From Photobacterium angustum (GTDB lineage Bacteria > Pseudomonadota > Gammaproteobacteria > Enterobacterales > Vibrionaceae): DNA of 55,770 nucleotides. This document shows, piece by piece, positions 1-8,674 of this stretch (its first letter is position 1; every line of letters starts with the position of its first letter). The notes below the pieces were generated by a model. The model worked only from the letters and a program-made list of their open reading frames with translations, was not told where the DNA came from and did no database searches. Made by a program: the position numbers and the translations under genes. Location: positions 1-55,770 of the forward strand of contig NZ_PYOM01000028.1 in NCBI RefSeq assembly GCF_003026365.1. The letters run 5' to 3'.

Positions 1-1299
1 TACCTCATTAAAGATAATGCATCTTATTTTTCATATGACATTTCGTCAGGTCTAAAAGGAGAGAAAGTGACGGCTTCGAGTGGAGCTTATTATGTCACTT
101 GTATTCAAAATGAAAATATTTCACTGACCCCAGTCGGCAATATCGTAATTAACCCTGATGATAAAGGCGAACGTGTACTACTTGGAACTATCACCAAGCA
201 CCCAGACATGAAAGTCGGAATAGTGAGAGTAGATGAAAGTAGTTCTTTAACAGCTAATGAGGTGGAGATACTTGTAAGTGGAAGTGGTTCCGAATTATCG
301 ATAACGACATTAAATAATAAAGTAGGCACTTATGTCCTTAAAATTTATGATCAAGCTAACCCAGATAACTATATAATCAGTCCGGCTATTGAATACATTG
401 AACCCACCTTAGCTCATGCAGTAATTGATATCGTCAAAACAAGTAATGGTAAATTGTTTACCAATTCACCATCAGTGGCCTACCTAAAAAAAATTAATGG
501 TCAAAGTATAGCAGACGCTATTCAGAAAGAAGGAGAAAAAGGGAAAGACGCTCAAGGCCCTGCCGGTGATTTTTACAAATTCAACTTTGAACACGCAGAG
601 AACCTGTGCGATCACTACAATACCCTGAGTATAGGTGATCGAGATGACTGGCGCTTACCATCAAAAGATGAATTAAAAGATCAACTATACAAAGAGTTCG
701 ATAATATGTTTACAGCGCGCGGTTGGCCGACCGCTATCCGCTATTGGACGAAAACATCTACTGATCCTAATACATATAATACCGTGCGTCTTAGCAATGG
801 TGCAGTCGGCAGTAATCCTAATGAAGAGAATAATAACTATTACGTATCCTGCGTCAGTGGTCCTGTAATACCGGATTTAGCTGGAGAGGAAATTGGATTT
901 GTTTATGATAAAAATGGTAATTTGTTTACCAGTTCACCATCAGTGGCCTACCTAGACAACATTGGTGAGGTTGTTGAGGAAAATGGAACTCATGGCCCAA
1001 GTGGTTATTTCCACGCATTCACCTGGGATGATGCATGGCAATTATGTGCTCACTACAACGATGTACGTCTCGCCGGACGAGAAAACTGGTCTTTACCTAG
1101 TTTAAAAGAGTTACAAGGCCTATATCCCGTCTTTGGGAATATGTTTTTATCGGAAAATTGGCCGACCAGAAAACAATATTGGTCGGAGACTCATTATAAT
1201 GGTGACATGTATTTCATGGCGGAACTCAAGGATGGCAATTGGGCCGCCACCAACAAGTCTGCTAGGAAATACGTATCCTGCCGCTCAGTAACTGAGTAA
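1..1299 (+). CDS. Lcl/DUF1566-domain surface adhesin, 5'-truncated by the window edge
   Basis: The frame is open from base 1, so this is the 3' part of a longer gene; the GTG at 67 is only the first start-like codon. The visible 432 residues hold the tail of one Lcl-type domain (ending AYYVTCIQ), an Ig-like stretch, a short collagen-like patch (GEKGKDAQGPAGD), and two further Lcl C-terminal domains. Each has the family pattern: a Cys-containing helix (ENLCDHYN, WQLCAHYN), a WRLPS or WSLPS motif, WPT..YW, and a final YVSC. Lcl domains occur in bacterial surface adhesins. The segment NLFT.SPSVAYL occurs twice, so the domains probably arose by internal duplication. It ends in an 8-bp tandem repeat and a strong terminator. 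The binding target is unknown. Confidence 0.75.
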   Translation, partial: YLIKDNASYFSYDISSGLKGEKVTASSGAYYVTCIQNENISLTPVGNIVINPDDKGERVLLGTITKHPDMKVGIVRVDESSSLTANEVEILVSGSGSELSITTLNNKVGTYVLKIYDQANPDNYIISPAIEYIEPTLAHAVIDIVKTSNGKLFTNSPSVAYLKKINGQSIADAIQKEGEKGKDAQGPAGDFYKFNFEHAENLCDHYNTLSIGDRDDWRLPSKDELKDQLYKEFDNMFTARGWPTAIRYWTKTSTDPNTYNTVRLSNGAVGSNPNEENNNYYVSCVSGPVIPDLAGEEIGFVYDKNGNLFTSSPSVAYLDNIGEVVEENGTHGPSGYFHAFTWDDAWQLCAHYNDVRLAGRENWSLPSLKELQGLYPVFGNMFLSENWPTRKQYWSETHYNGDMYFMAELKDGNWAATNKSARKYVSCRSVTE

Positions 1300-1318
1300 C
1301 TGAGTAACTGAGTAACTG
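1287..1318 (+). repeat. 8-bp tandem repeat (AGTAACTG x4) over the stop codon
   Basis: Four perfect AGTAACTG units. The TAA stop of the Lcl gene (1297-1299) lies inside the second unit. Every unit carries TAA, so gain or loss of a unit would hardly change the protein. Confidence 0.9.
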
Positions 1319-1323
1319 AAATT

Positions 1324-1465
1324 GAGCGTTGAGACTTTAACGCTTTAATTTTTAATTTTTGAAGTGCCAGAGTTGTATCTGGCACTTTCTTGATAAATAT
1401 CAACGAATATTGAAACTAAATTAACATTGGTTGATTGCTGTCAACGTATTATTGGCATAAAGGTG
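1324..1465 (+). repeat. Long duplicated 3' flank, copy A
   Basis: This stretch downstream of the Lcl gene is similar to 9860-9992 downstream of the fimbrial tip gene. Both copies start at GAGCGTT, carry the TGCCAGA/TCTGGCA hairpin, then GAAACTAAATTA, AACGTATT and TTGGCATA in the same order. Confidence 0.75.
1362..1389 (+). terminator. Rho-independent terminator of the Lcl gene
   Basis: Perfect 10-bp stem AAGTGCCAGA / TCTGGCACTT with a 6-nt loop, followed by a T-rich end. A weaker hairpin (AGCGTT/AACGCT, 1325-1344, followed by T's) lies just before it. Confidence 0.8.
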
Positions 1466-1630
1466 TGAGTTTGAGTAAATAACCGACGAGCTTTCTTAGC
1501 TATTATCCAGTTACCACTTTCTGTGGGCTTTTATTTAATTACTTTAACCTAACCGAAGTCTCTGTTTTGCATGGGGTTCACGTATCTCTAATTATGGGGT
1601 GTCTTATGTACATTTCAAAACGGTTATTAT

Positions 1631-1921
1631 TTGTCTAAACTCTCTAGCACCAAGAAATCTCCAATTTTCCCATTAGGTATGAATAAAAAACATTCAATTG
1701 AGCGTAGATTTATAGCTCGCCTAGAACATACTAAGTCCATATTCGGTTACATATCTTTGGAAACGATTGTTAATGGCCAATTAAAAAAACAATCTAATTT
1801 CAGATTATTAACTTTAAAAAAGGTAGATAAAATAGTGAATGCTCAAAGGAAGCCATCATCGATTCCAGAGTGCTTCAAAGAGCATAATAGGAACAAATCA
1901 ACTCAAATTAAAAACCACTGA
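1631..1921 (+). CDS. Hypothetical small basic protein
   Basis: Open frame of 96 codons from a TTG, or 80 codons from the ATG at 1679. The product is Lys/Arg-rich with no recognisable domain, signal peptide or membrane segment. Neither start has a clear Shine-Dalgarno sequence. It stands alone between the terminator at 1362-1389 and the reverse-strand regulator. It may be a gene remnant or chance. Confidence 0.25.
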   Translation: MSKLSSTKKSPIFPLGMNKKHSIERRFIARLEHTKSIFGYISLETIVNGQLKKQSNFRLLTLKKVDKIVNAQRKPSSIPECFKEHNRNKSTQIKNH

Positions 1922-2371
1922 GACCGATGATATTATTTAATAGCGGCGTACAGTGTTGAACCAAAACATCACAACTTGAACAGTTATTCTAATCCAATGC
2001 TATTTAATGCCATAATAACGATATGTGCTTTGTAATTTGCGATATAAGCTTTTGAGCTCTAGGCTACGAAAACGCTAAGAGTTCGTCACACTCATGCCAT
2101 GTTAACGAACATGCCCAGTTTGATAACAAAATAGAAAATTAAATTGAATGGCAGCGATAAGAAATTTTTTTGTTGAAGAGCTATCATTATAACTTTAATG
2201 ACTACAGATTAGGTACTTTATAATAGGGAAACGAAACCTGAATTCTGCAGATTATTTCATCGAAAATCCCCCTCTTAACTTCCTTATAAATGAGGCCGAG
2301 TAAGGCCTCACTACTTAATTGTTTGGAAACGTATTAGCTCATTACCATATGACCCTTAAAACAAAGCTGTC
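1922..2371. other. Intergenic region without a recognised gene
   Basis: I see no supported reading frame. A hairpin TGAGGCC/GGCCTCA (2291-2310) lies where a terminator for the reverse-strand regulator would be expected, but its T-tract is weak. Confidence 0.5.
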
Positions 2372-3280
2372 TTAATTATTTTTTATATGTTCATGAGTAA
2401 ATGGTACCAAAGAAGAAACTACTTTATATGCTAGAACGCTTTCTGCGCTAAGTTTTAGCCGAATATAGCGATAGTTATTTCCAAACACTTTGATACCACC
2501 AAACGCAGTAGATGGACCCTTAAATAAGAATTCGCACTCTGGGTTTCGTTCATGAATAGAATATGCTTCTTGATTATGGCAGTTAGTTTCTAAAAACTTT
2601 ATTTTTTTGTTTTGTCTTATAATATCTAAAGTCTTTGAAATAATAGCTTTCCTGGGTGAAGATAACAGACTAAATCCTGAGATAACATATAAAGTTAAAC
2701 TTTTATCATTATGTGTTTGAGGCTGAATAAATTCACAATTAGATAGTTTTTTGGATGCATGTCCTGAAGTGAGTGTTGACGTATCTAAAAAACCGTAAAG
2801 AAGGTGACCAATCATTTCTCCATGCTTATCAAAAAAAATATCCAGTTTTAGGTTAGCTTTTTGAAAATCAGACAAACTTGTATCAAGCCCTAAATAATCA
2901 TTGTGGAATGCCATCAAGTTATGACAAAGATCTAGTTGGTTAGTCAAAGAATTATAGTGCTTTGTTGTAAAATCAGTTTTTTGGTAATTATACGGGTTGT
3001 GGTTTCTTTGAATAGATAATTCAAAATCCTTTTTCTCCTTTGAAGGTACTTTTGTTTTTTGATCTATCAAGGATGCGACATCTTGTCCTAAAGCTCGAGC
3101 AATGACTATCTGTTTTGATAGTATAGGCTTCGTAGTTCCACGCTCCCAGCGACTATATGTCGTTAAATCGAGTCTTGATAGCTTGCTCTCTGAATTTATA
3201 AGTATATTAACAGCTTCCTGCTGTGTTATTTGTAGTTTGCTTCTTGTGTTTTTTAAAAAAAGTGAAAATTCTTTTTTCAT
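2372..3280 (-). CDS. XRE/Cro-type HTH transcriptional regulator, copy 1
   Basis: 302 residues. The N-terminal ~65 residues form a helix-turn-helix of the XRE class (KNTRSKLQITQQEAVNIL ... YSRWERGTTKP). The remaining ~230 residues (CHNLMAFHNDYLGLD, GEMIGHLLYGFLDTSTLTSG, FKGPSTAFGGIKVFG) form a domain I do not recognise; a ligand-binding or acetyltransferase-like fold is possible but not shown. The protein is about 89% identical (roughly 33 differences by eye) to the product at 32060-32968, which lies in the opposite orientation. Upstream sequence is also shared for about 50 bp, ending in CTTTTTATG. Its position next to the fimbrial operon suggests it may regulate it; that is inference. Confidence 0.8.
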   Translation of the reverse strand: MKKEFSLFLKNTRSKLQITQQEAVNILINSESKLSRLDLTTYSRWERGTTKPILSKQIVIARALGQDVASLIDQKTKVPSKEKKDFELSIQRNHNPYNYQKTDFTTKHYNSLTNQLDLCHNLMAFHNDYLGLDTSLSDFQKANLKLDIFFDKHGEMIGHLLYGFLDTSTLTSGHASKKLSNCEFIQPQTHNDKSLTLYVISGFSLLSSPRKAIISKTLDIIRQNKKIKFLETNCHNQEAYSIHERNPECEFLFKGPSTAFGGIKVFGNNYRYIRLKLSAESVLAYKVVSSLVPFTHEHIKNN

Positions 3281-3502
3281 AAAAAGTTTTATCTGCTTTA
3301 AAAATGTTAATAATACTTAATAAGTTTATATTTTGTTAAGTATGAACTGTTGTATTCCATATGGGAATTTAATGCTTAACAGTATTGATTGCAAGTATTT
3401 TTTCGCTCCTTGGTGTGATTAAGATGATTAATTATTTCAATTATACCCAATTGAATAGTCACATCAAAAAATTGTCCTATTACTATATTGAAATTCAAAT
3501 TT

Positions 3503-3549
3503 AATAGAGTAATAGAGTAATAGAGTAATAGAGTAATAGAGTAATAGGG
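3503..3549 (+). repeat. 8-bp tandem repeat (AATAGAGT x5 plus a partial unit)
   Basis: Five perfect AATAGAGT units followed by AATAGGG. It lies in the divergent region between the HTH regulator and the plus-strand small membrane gene and fimbrial operon. Arrays like this change copy number by slippage and could alter promoter spacing. Confidence 0.9.
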
Positions 3550-3587
3550 CTATATAGATGCGTTAAATTTAACTTGATAAGTTTTTA

Positions 3588-3884
3588 TTGAATAATGAAT
3601 GTAGCTTGTGGGCATTGGTTGGTATCTTTATCTTTGTATGCCTATTTTATTGGTTGGGAGTTAATGTAAAATTGTTTGCAGAAATAAGCCAGTTACTAAA
3701 TAAAATAAATTATCGGGGTCATATCAATATGGATAGGCATATACGGAACTTGCAGTGTTTTTCTTTAACCCAAAAGGTTGAAGGTCACGTCGCATATTGG
3801 TCTGATGATGTTATTGAAATACTTTTAATTAATAAGCATAAGTCATCAGTTATTTATCATAATACATTGAAAATAAATCGCTGA
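3588..3884 (+). CDS. Small single-pass membrane protein, hypothetical
   Basis: Open frame of 98 codons with a TTG start. One hydrophobic segment (ALVGIFIFVCLFYWLGV) near the N-terminus is followed by a polar C-terminal part. No family recognised. The ribosome site is weak. It lies directly after the tandem repeat and is followed by a hairpin (AAGAGC/GCTCTT, about 3907-3930), so it may be a separate transcription unit ahead of the pilin gene. Confidence 0.35.
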   Translation: MNNECSLWALVGIFIFVCLFYWLGVNVKLFAEISQLLNKINYRGHINMDRHIRNLQCFSLTQKVEGHVAYWSDDVIEILLINKHKSSVIYHNTLKINR

Positions 3885-4098
3885 ATCTCTTTTTATGACT
3901 AAAAAAGAGCCTAAATATAAGCTCTTAGATATTATGGTTTCATTGGTTTTATCTCTTTTATTTTAAAAGTATTGCCACATTATATTTAGCGTGGTTATTA
4001 AAGTGTTCATATTTATATGAGGGCTTTCATAACTTTGCTGGATGCGTAGTTAATCATCATAAATATGGATATAAATAATATATTAAAGGTTATATATA

Positions 4099-4632
4099 AT
4101 GAAAAAAACAATTCTTTCTTTAGTTGCTCTTTCTGTTCTAGGTATGTCATCTACAGTAACGGCAGGAGATTACGAAACTGGTCAAGCGTCATTTCAATGG
4201 ATTGGTACAGTTCCAGCTAAAACCGAAGCTTCAACTGGATACCAGATTGTTCAATCAGGTAGTGTTGGTTTTAATGAAGGTGTTATGACATTCGTTAACG
4301 ATACTAGTGGTGTAAAGCTTACTAATGCTAACACGATTGGATTTAAAGTCATGGACGATGATACTGGTACGAACGCGCTAAAATATAAAGCAGAACTAAC
4401 AAGTATCAAAGTAGGTGCTAATGATTTTGCAACTGAGCAAGAAGACGATGGATACTTTGCGGTACTGGCTGACGGTGAAAAACTTGAAATAGGTGCGGAA
4501 ATTACTAAAGAAGCTAATGCTAATGTAACAATGCTTACGATAGCTGCAAAATCTGAAGATGCGACTGCTGACCTTGAAGCAAATGAAAGTGTTGTTGTTC
4601 AAGCGTTGCTTGCTGTTACACCAGAAGCCTAA
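4099..4632 (+). CDS. Major fimbrial subunit (alpha/CFA-I-like chaperone-usher pilus)
   Basis: 177 residues with a clear signal peptide (KKTILSLVALSVLGMSSTVTA, cut near 23). The mature part is Thr/Ala/Asp-rich and beta-predicted, starting near FQWIGTVPA; there are no cysteines. AAAGG precedes the ATG by about 10 bases. It is the first gene of a five-gene pilus operon. A strong hairpin directly after its stop would favour high pilin message over the downstream genes, as expected for the main shaft subunit. The assignment rests on context: usher and chaperone lie downstream and a short pilin-like paralogue lies at 10615-10866. Size matches class-5 pilins (~170 residues). Confidence 0.75.
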   Translation: MKKTILSLVALSVLGMSSTVTAGDYETGQASFQWIGTVPAKTEASTGYQIVQSGSVGFNEGVMTFVNDTSGVKLTNANTIGFKVMDDDTGTNALKYKAELTSIKVGANDFATEQEDDGYFAVLADGEKLEIGAEITKEANANVTMLTIAAKSEDATADLEANESVVVQALLAVTPEA

Positions 4633-4655
4633 TCTCAACTAACTGAAAAATTATT

Positions 4656-4682
4656 AACTCCCTCTATATTGAGGGAGTTTAT
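4656..4682 (+). terminator. Intercistronic hairpin after the major pilin
   Basis: Perfect 9-bp stem AACTCCCTC / GAGGGAGTT with a 6-nt loop and a short T-run, between the pilin stop and the next ATG. Likely a partial terminator or an RNA-stabilising structure. Confidence 0.75.
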
Positions 4683-4694
4683 AAGGCAGATAAA

Positions 4695-5204
4695 ATGCAA
4701 TGGTACATGGTCATGGCTTGCTTAATTTTCGTATTTAGCTCTTTTTCTAAGGCCAGTAGCTTACAATATACGTTTATTCCCAAAGTCACTATTTTTAAGA
4801 AATCGCATTCAGATGCTATCGAGATTGACGCAAAAAAAGTCAATTTTTCTATACCTTATAATTCTGAGAAAGAAGCATTTCATCCTCTTGATATTCCTTT
4901 TGTGGTACGGGCGGTAGAAGGAAAACCGATTGATTATAATCTGTCACTGCAAGTTTCTGAACACTACTGTATTGATAATGGCAATAATAAATCTTTAAAT
5001 CACTCAGTTTCTACCTTATTAGATGGAAAATCGTTCCCTCATGTTAATTCCGGTGAAGATGGAAGTAATGGCCTTCTTCTTGAAAATAAGGTGGAACAAT
5101 CTCACAAGTTATCGCTGATATTTGATAATGGTAGTCTGCCTCAGTTGTCCAAAGAGCAAAACTGTTATGGCTTATTAGGTATCACCGCAGGAATAGAATT
5201 GTGA
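4695..5204 (+). CDS. Minor fimbrial subunit-like secreted protein
   Basis: 169 residues with an N-terminal signal (MACLIFVFSSFSKA). The mature part is beta-rich with two cysteines (HYCID, QNCYG) that could form a disulfide, unlike the major pilin. It lacks the features expected of a PapD-like chaperone and is shorter. AAGG precedes the ATG and the stop overlaps the usher GTG start by 4 bases, so translation is coupled. It is probably a minor pilin or assembly accessory. Standard four-gene CFA/I operons lack such a gene at this place, so the role is open. Confidence 0.5.
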   Translation: MQWYMVMACLIFVFSSFSKASSLQYTFIPKVTIFKKSHSDAIEIDAKKVNFSIPYNSEKEAFHPLDIPFVVRAVEGKPIDYNLSLQVSEHYCIDNGNNKSLNHSVSTLLDGKSFPHVNSGEDGSNGLLLENKVEQSHKLSLIFDNGSLPQLSKEQNCYGLLGITAGIEL

Positions 5205-7924
5205 AGAACTTATTTATCCTATTGTTTTTTTCAGTTATGCCAGGAAAGGCTTTACTTGCTTCTAATCAGTACCCACTTGAGTTTGCAGACTTTTTCGAAG
5301 AGAGAAGGGAAACTGTTGAAGTTATAATTGCTGGCGAAGGGCTCAGTCAAAAAATTACTGCTGATGTCAGCTATGAGTCCTTTCGACTTAATGGTGAAGT
5401 GGACAATGCGATTTTCTTGTTGAGTCGTTATTTAGATGAGAGAAAAGTTACAGCAAGTGCGATTGAGAAAATCATTAAACAGCTATCGTCAGGTATTAAA
5501 GCTAATCCTGGGTGTGAAGGTATATTGCCTCGTTGTGTGCCTGAAAGTATTCCAGGGGAGGCTGGTTATGTTTATGATTTTGATAATAAATTATTGAAAA
5601 TATTTATCTCACCTGAAATGTTGGATTCAAGCGGCACGAGTAAAGAATATTATTCATCGTTACGAACGAATAATGCGTTAATTAACTGGTCAGATCTGTA
5701 TGCTTATTTCGGTGATGATGGAGATGCCCAGTTTAATTGGAGAAATAATACACTGTTGGGCTTACCCGCAGGTGTCCTTTCTCTTGATACGCAATATTAT
5801 GACTCTAAGAATGAGCTCAACGTTTATAGAGCATTATATGATGTTGAAATAGGCGCACATCGAGGGTGGATAGGCTATCAAGACCGAGATAGTGAATCGT
5901 TGAATACTACTGATTTCTTAAGTTTTGGTGCGAATTACTCAGGTCTCGGACTTTCTCTTGGTTCATCATCGAATCTATTAAAAGGTAACAAACAAGCCCA
6001 ACAGCGGATTTATTTTTATGCGGCTCAAACGGCTCAATTGGAAGTTTATAAAGGTGAGCGTTTATTGTTGAGTAGAGTTGTTCCCGCTGGACAACAATCA
6101 ATTGGTTACGACGAGCTGCCACCGGGCGTTTACACGTTACGATTAGTATTAAAGCAAGGCTCAAGTGAAATATTTAATGATTTACGCCAAGTTGTTAATA
6201 CAAAACAGTTTTCCCTCGCATTGAATGATTGGGACTATCGTATTGATTCTGGATATTTAAAAAATATTAATTACAGCGATGATAAATTAGATGAAATTTC
6301 TAACGCCGAGCGTATATATGCTCGAGGGGCTTTCTCTTATCGGCCTATTGAAGTATTACTAGGGGCGGGCAGTTTTACCCAAGGTGGAGACGACAGCTTA
6401 ATACAACTTGGTGGTTTTTGGATGTTAGACGATAAGTTTAATATGCAATATACCGCAGGACTTTTTACCTCTGGGGACTCCTACCAGTACGGGAAATTGA
6501 CTTATTCTTCTTTTTCTGCGTCTGTTCGACATGTTAAAGCGAATGAATACTCAAGCGCTCTTGTACGGTTATTGTATGGTGATGTGGATACAAAAGAGAT
6601 TGGTGTAGGTTTTTTCGGGAATTTTTTCGGGGGGACTTCTTACCTAAGTTACTTTAATTATCAAACAGACGATGGTAATAGCAATGACAAAAGTGACAAT
6701 ATTTCTTTAACGTGGTCACGAGATCTGTTTGGTGGGCAATTTAGTTTTAACACGACGTACAACCATTATGGTCGTACTAAAGACACTTTAAACAGCAGCC
6801 TTACTTGGTCATATAACTTTGGTAACTCGCTAACTGGTCGTATCGGAATATATGCTGATAATGATGGTTTCTCTAATAATTTAAATAATTTAACGTATCA
6901 ATATTCCGGTGATGATTATTTGGCATCTACCACAGCTGGCATAAAGTTAGGACGAGAGGGTAACGATGAATCCGAATGGTCTGGCAGTGTAAGTGGACAT
7001 AACAGGTATCTTCAGCATAGTACAAACGCTTACGTTAACAGTAATGGCCAACGCTCGCTATCAACTACACTATCGGGCTCACAAATTCTTTCTAGTGATG
7101 GCGGTGCGCTAACTTATCAAAAAGGCAGTGCTTTTGTAGCGATAGAACCTGAATTTACCGAGCCATCAAAGCAAAAAGAGATCAAGTTAAAATATGACAT
7201 TATTCGTGACGGTCAGTATTGGTATCGCGATTCCGTATCGGCATTACAAGGACAAATGATAGATTTATCACCTTATACTGAAGTGGCTTTCGAGCTAAAT
7301 GCTGAGGCCGATAATGTTGATATCGAAAATAATAATTATCGACATTTTGTTCATCCTGGTACGTATTATCAGTTAGACAGCAAGGTAACACCATTAGAGA
7401 GTCAAACGTTCATTCTTAATGATATGTTTGGCAAGCCTATACCAGCTGTCCGTTGTATTGGTGAAGGATGTAAAAGTGTTGAGCCATTATCGGATGATGG
7501 TGTATATCGCGTTAACTTCCGTAAGAATTCGCCATTTAAATTGATATCTGAAAAAAGATTGTGTGTTTATGACTCTGATTTAATGGGTGAGCAGTATATT
7601 TACGCATATTGTCTTCCTGGATTGGATGATATTAATGACCAAATTGTATGGTCAGACATCCCTAATCTTATTAAGGATAATGATGTTGAACGAGCATTAC
7701 TCTATATCGGTAAGTATGAATCGACAGAACAAGCTAAACACTTTTTAACTTTATTAAAAGAAGTGGGCTTGGAGTCAAAAGCGATTGAAGTCGCTAATGC
7801 GCAGTATGTATATGTGCGTTACTTAGAGCAATATACGACGGCTCAGCGTTCGTTATTAGAAAGTTTAGATGCTTATGTAATTTTAGATACCATCAGCATC
7901 GATCAATTATTTAGTGTGAGATAA
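5201..7924 (+). CDS. TcfC/CfaC-type outer-membrane fimbrial usher with SPOR-like C-terminus
   Basis: 907 residues, GTG start overlapping the upstream gene. The signal peptide ends near LLAS. A middle region with alternating aromatic and polar strands (LGSSSNLLKG, YFYAAQTAQLEVYKGERLLL, GYDELPPGVYTLRLVLKQG) matches alpha-class ushers, which form a beta-barrel and export chaperone-pilin complexes. Cysteine pairs occur near residue 105 (CEGILPRC) and in the C-terminal region (CIGEGC). About residues 830-900 (LLYIGKYESTEQAKHFL ... YVYVRYLEQYTTAQRSLLESL) have the beta-alpha-beta pattern and alternating hydrophobics of a SPOR (peptidoglycan-binding) domain, so the protein is somewhat longer than the ~870-residue CFA/I ushers. 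The SPOR call is by pattern only. Confidence 0.85.
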   Translation: MKNLFILLFFSVMPGKALLASNQYPLEFADFFEERRETVEVIIAGEGLSQKITADVSYESFRLNGEVDNAIFLLSRYLDERKVTASAIEKIIKQLSSGIKANPGCEGILPRCVPESIPGEAGYVYDFDNKLLKIFISPEMLDSSGTSKEYYSSLRTNNALINWSDLYAYFGDDGDAQFNWRNNTLLGLPAGVLSLDTQYYDSKNELNVYRALYDVEIGAHRGWIGYQDRDSESLNTTDFLSFGANYSGLGLSLGSSSNLLKGNKQAQQRIYFYAAQTAQLEVYKGERLLLSRVVPAGQQSIGYDELPPGVYTLRLVLKQGSSEIFNDLRQVVNTKQFSLALNDWDYRIDSGYLKNINYSDDKLDEISNAERIYARGAFSYRPIEVLLGAGSFTQGGDDSLIQLGGFWMLDDKFNMQYTAGLFTSGDSYQYGKLTYSSFSASVRHVKANEYSSALVRLLYGDVDTKEIGVGFFGNFFGGTSYLSYFNYQTDDGNSNDKSDNISLTWSRDLFGGQFSFNTTYNHYGRTKDTLNSSLTWSYNFGNSLTGRIGIYADNDGFSNNLNNLTYQYSGDDYLASTTAGIKLGREGNDESEWSGSVSGHNRYLQHSTNAYVNSNGQRSLSTTLSGSQILSSDGGALTYQKGSAFVAIEPEFTEPSKQKEIKLKYDIIRDGQYWYRDSVSALQGQMIDLSPYTEVAFELNAEADNVDIENNNYRHFVHPGTYYQLDSKVTPLESQTFILNDMFGKPIPAVRCIGEGCKSVEPLSDDGVYRVNFRKNSPFKLISEKRLCVYDSDLMGEQYIYAYCLPGLDDINDQIVWSDIPNLIKDNDVERALLYIGKYESTEQAKHFLTLLKEVGLESKAIEVANAQYVYVRYLEQYTTAQRSLLESLDAYVILDTISIDQLFSVR

Positions 7925-7927
7925 AGA

Positions 7928-8665
7928 ATGAATGAATTTTTAAAGTGTGGCCTTTTTCTATCTTTACTAGCCCCTACGGTTTCGCAGGCGATTGGCATTA
8001 ATTCTATGATTGAGTTTGCTGAGCGAGGGGAAGGTAAATTTACCATTAACAATAACGATGGTTATCGTCAATTCATCCATGTTGCGATATCCTCTTTGGA
8101 TGTTGAAAACGGTAAAATATTAAAAAAGCCGTATACCCGAGATAATATTGATCAATGGGATTTAACTTTGCGCCCCGCTAAAACCGTCATTGATTCCGGT
8201 TTACAAAAAGACTTTAAAGTGCAGTATGAGCCTAAGAATACGGATAATAAAGAAAGTGATAAATATTACCAACTGACGTTTGCGCCAACGCCGTATTTTT
8301 CTGGAAAAGAAAAGGTTAAACAAGTGATGCAGGTTGCTGTTGGGTTTGCTTCTATATTTGTTGTTCCTGCTGAAAAAGACCAACCTCTCAACTATAACGT
8401 TACTTATAATCAAGATCATATTCAGCTTAAGAATAATGGTGACAGTTATGTTCGTGCGTACTTTAACGCCTGTGAAGATACTGTAAAAGGTGAAGAGCGA
8501 AAGCAGTGCTCCAAAGTTGTATACGCCCTAGCTGGACGTGACTTACGGGTCTCTTTACCACCAGAAATGACTAAGCAAGGTAAGATAAACGCAGAGTTTT
8601 CAACGCATTATTCTACCTACGAAAAAACGGTTACGTTGACAAAAGGTCAAACTATCCGAAGCTAG
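7928..8665 (+). CDS. Periplasmic fimbrial chaperone
   Basis: 245 residues; signal peptide ends near TVSQA. The protein has the two-Ig-domain layout of pilus chaperones: an N-terminal strand with MIEFAERGEGKFTINN and an F/G-strand region followed by a second, shorter domain. Length matches CfaA-type chaperones (~240). It starts 3 bases after the usher stop, within the operon. It would fold and deliver pilin and tip subunits to the usher. Two cysteines (NACED, KQCSK) in the second domain may pair. Confidence 0.75.
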   Translation: MNEFLKCGLFLSLLAPTVSQAIGINSMIEFAERGEGKFTINNNDGYRQFIHVAISSLDVENGKILKKPYTRDNIDQWDLTLRPAKTVIDSGLQKDFKVQYEPKNTDNKESDKYYQLTFAPTPYFSGKEKVKQVMQVAVGFASIFVVPAEKDQPLNYNVTYNQDHIQLKNNGDSYVRAYFNACEDTVKGEERKQCSKVVYALAGRDLRVSLPPEMTKQGKINAEFSTHYSTYEKTVTLTKGQTIRS

Positions 8666-8674
8666 GAGTAGGTG

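Noticed and set aside
1362..1465. Possible integron attC site because of duplicated hairpin-bearing 3' flanks
   Set aside because: No GTTRRRY/RYYYAAC core pair with attC geometry; the hairpin is explained as a terminator.
4695..5204. Second periplasmic chaperone in the pilus operon
   Set aside because: Shorter than chaperones, no two-domain Ig layout, and a proper chaperone gene follows the usher.
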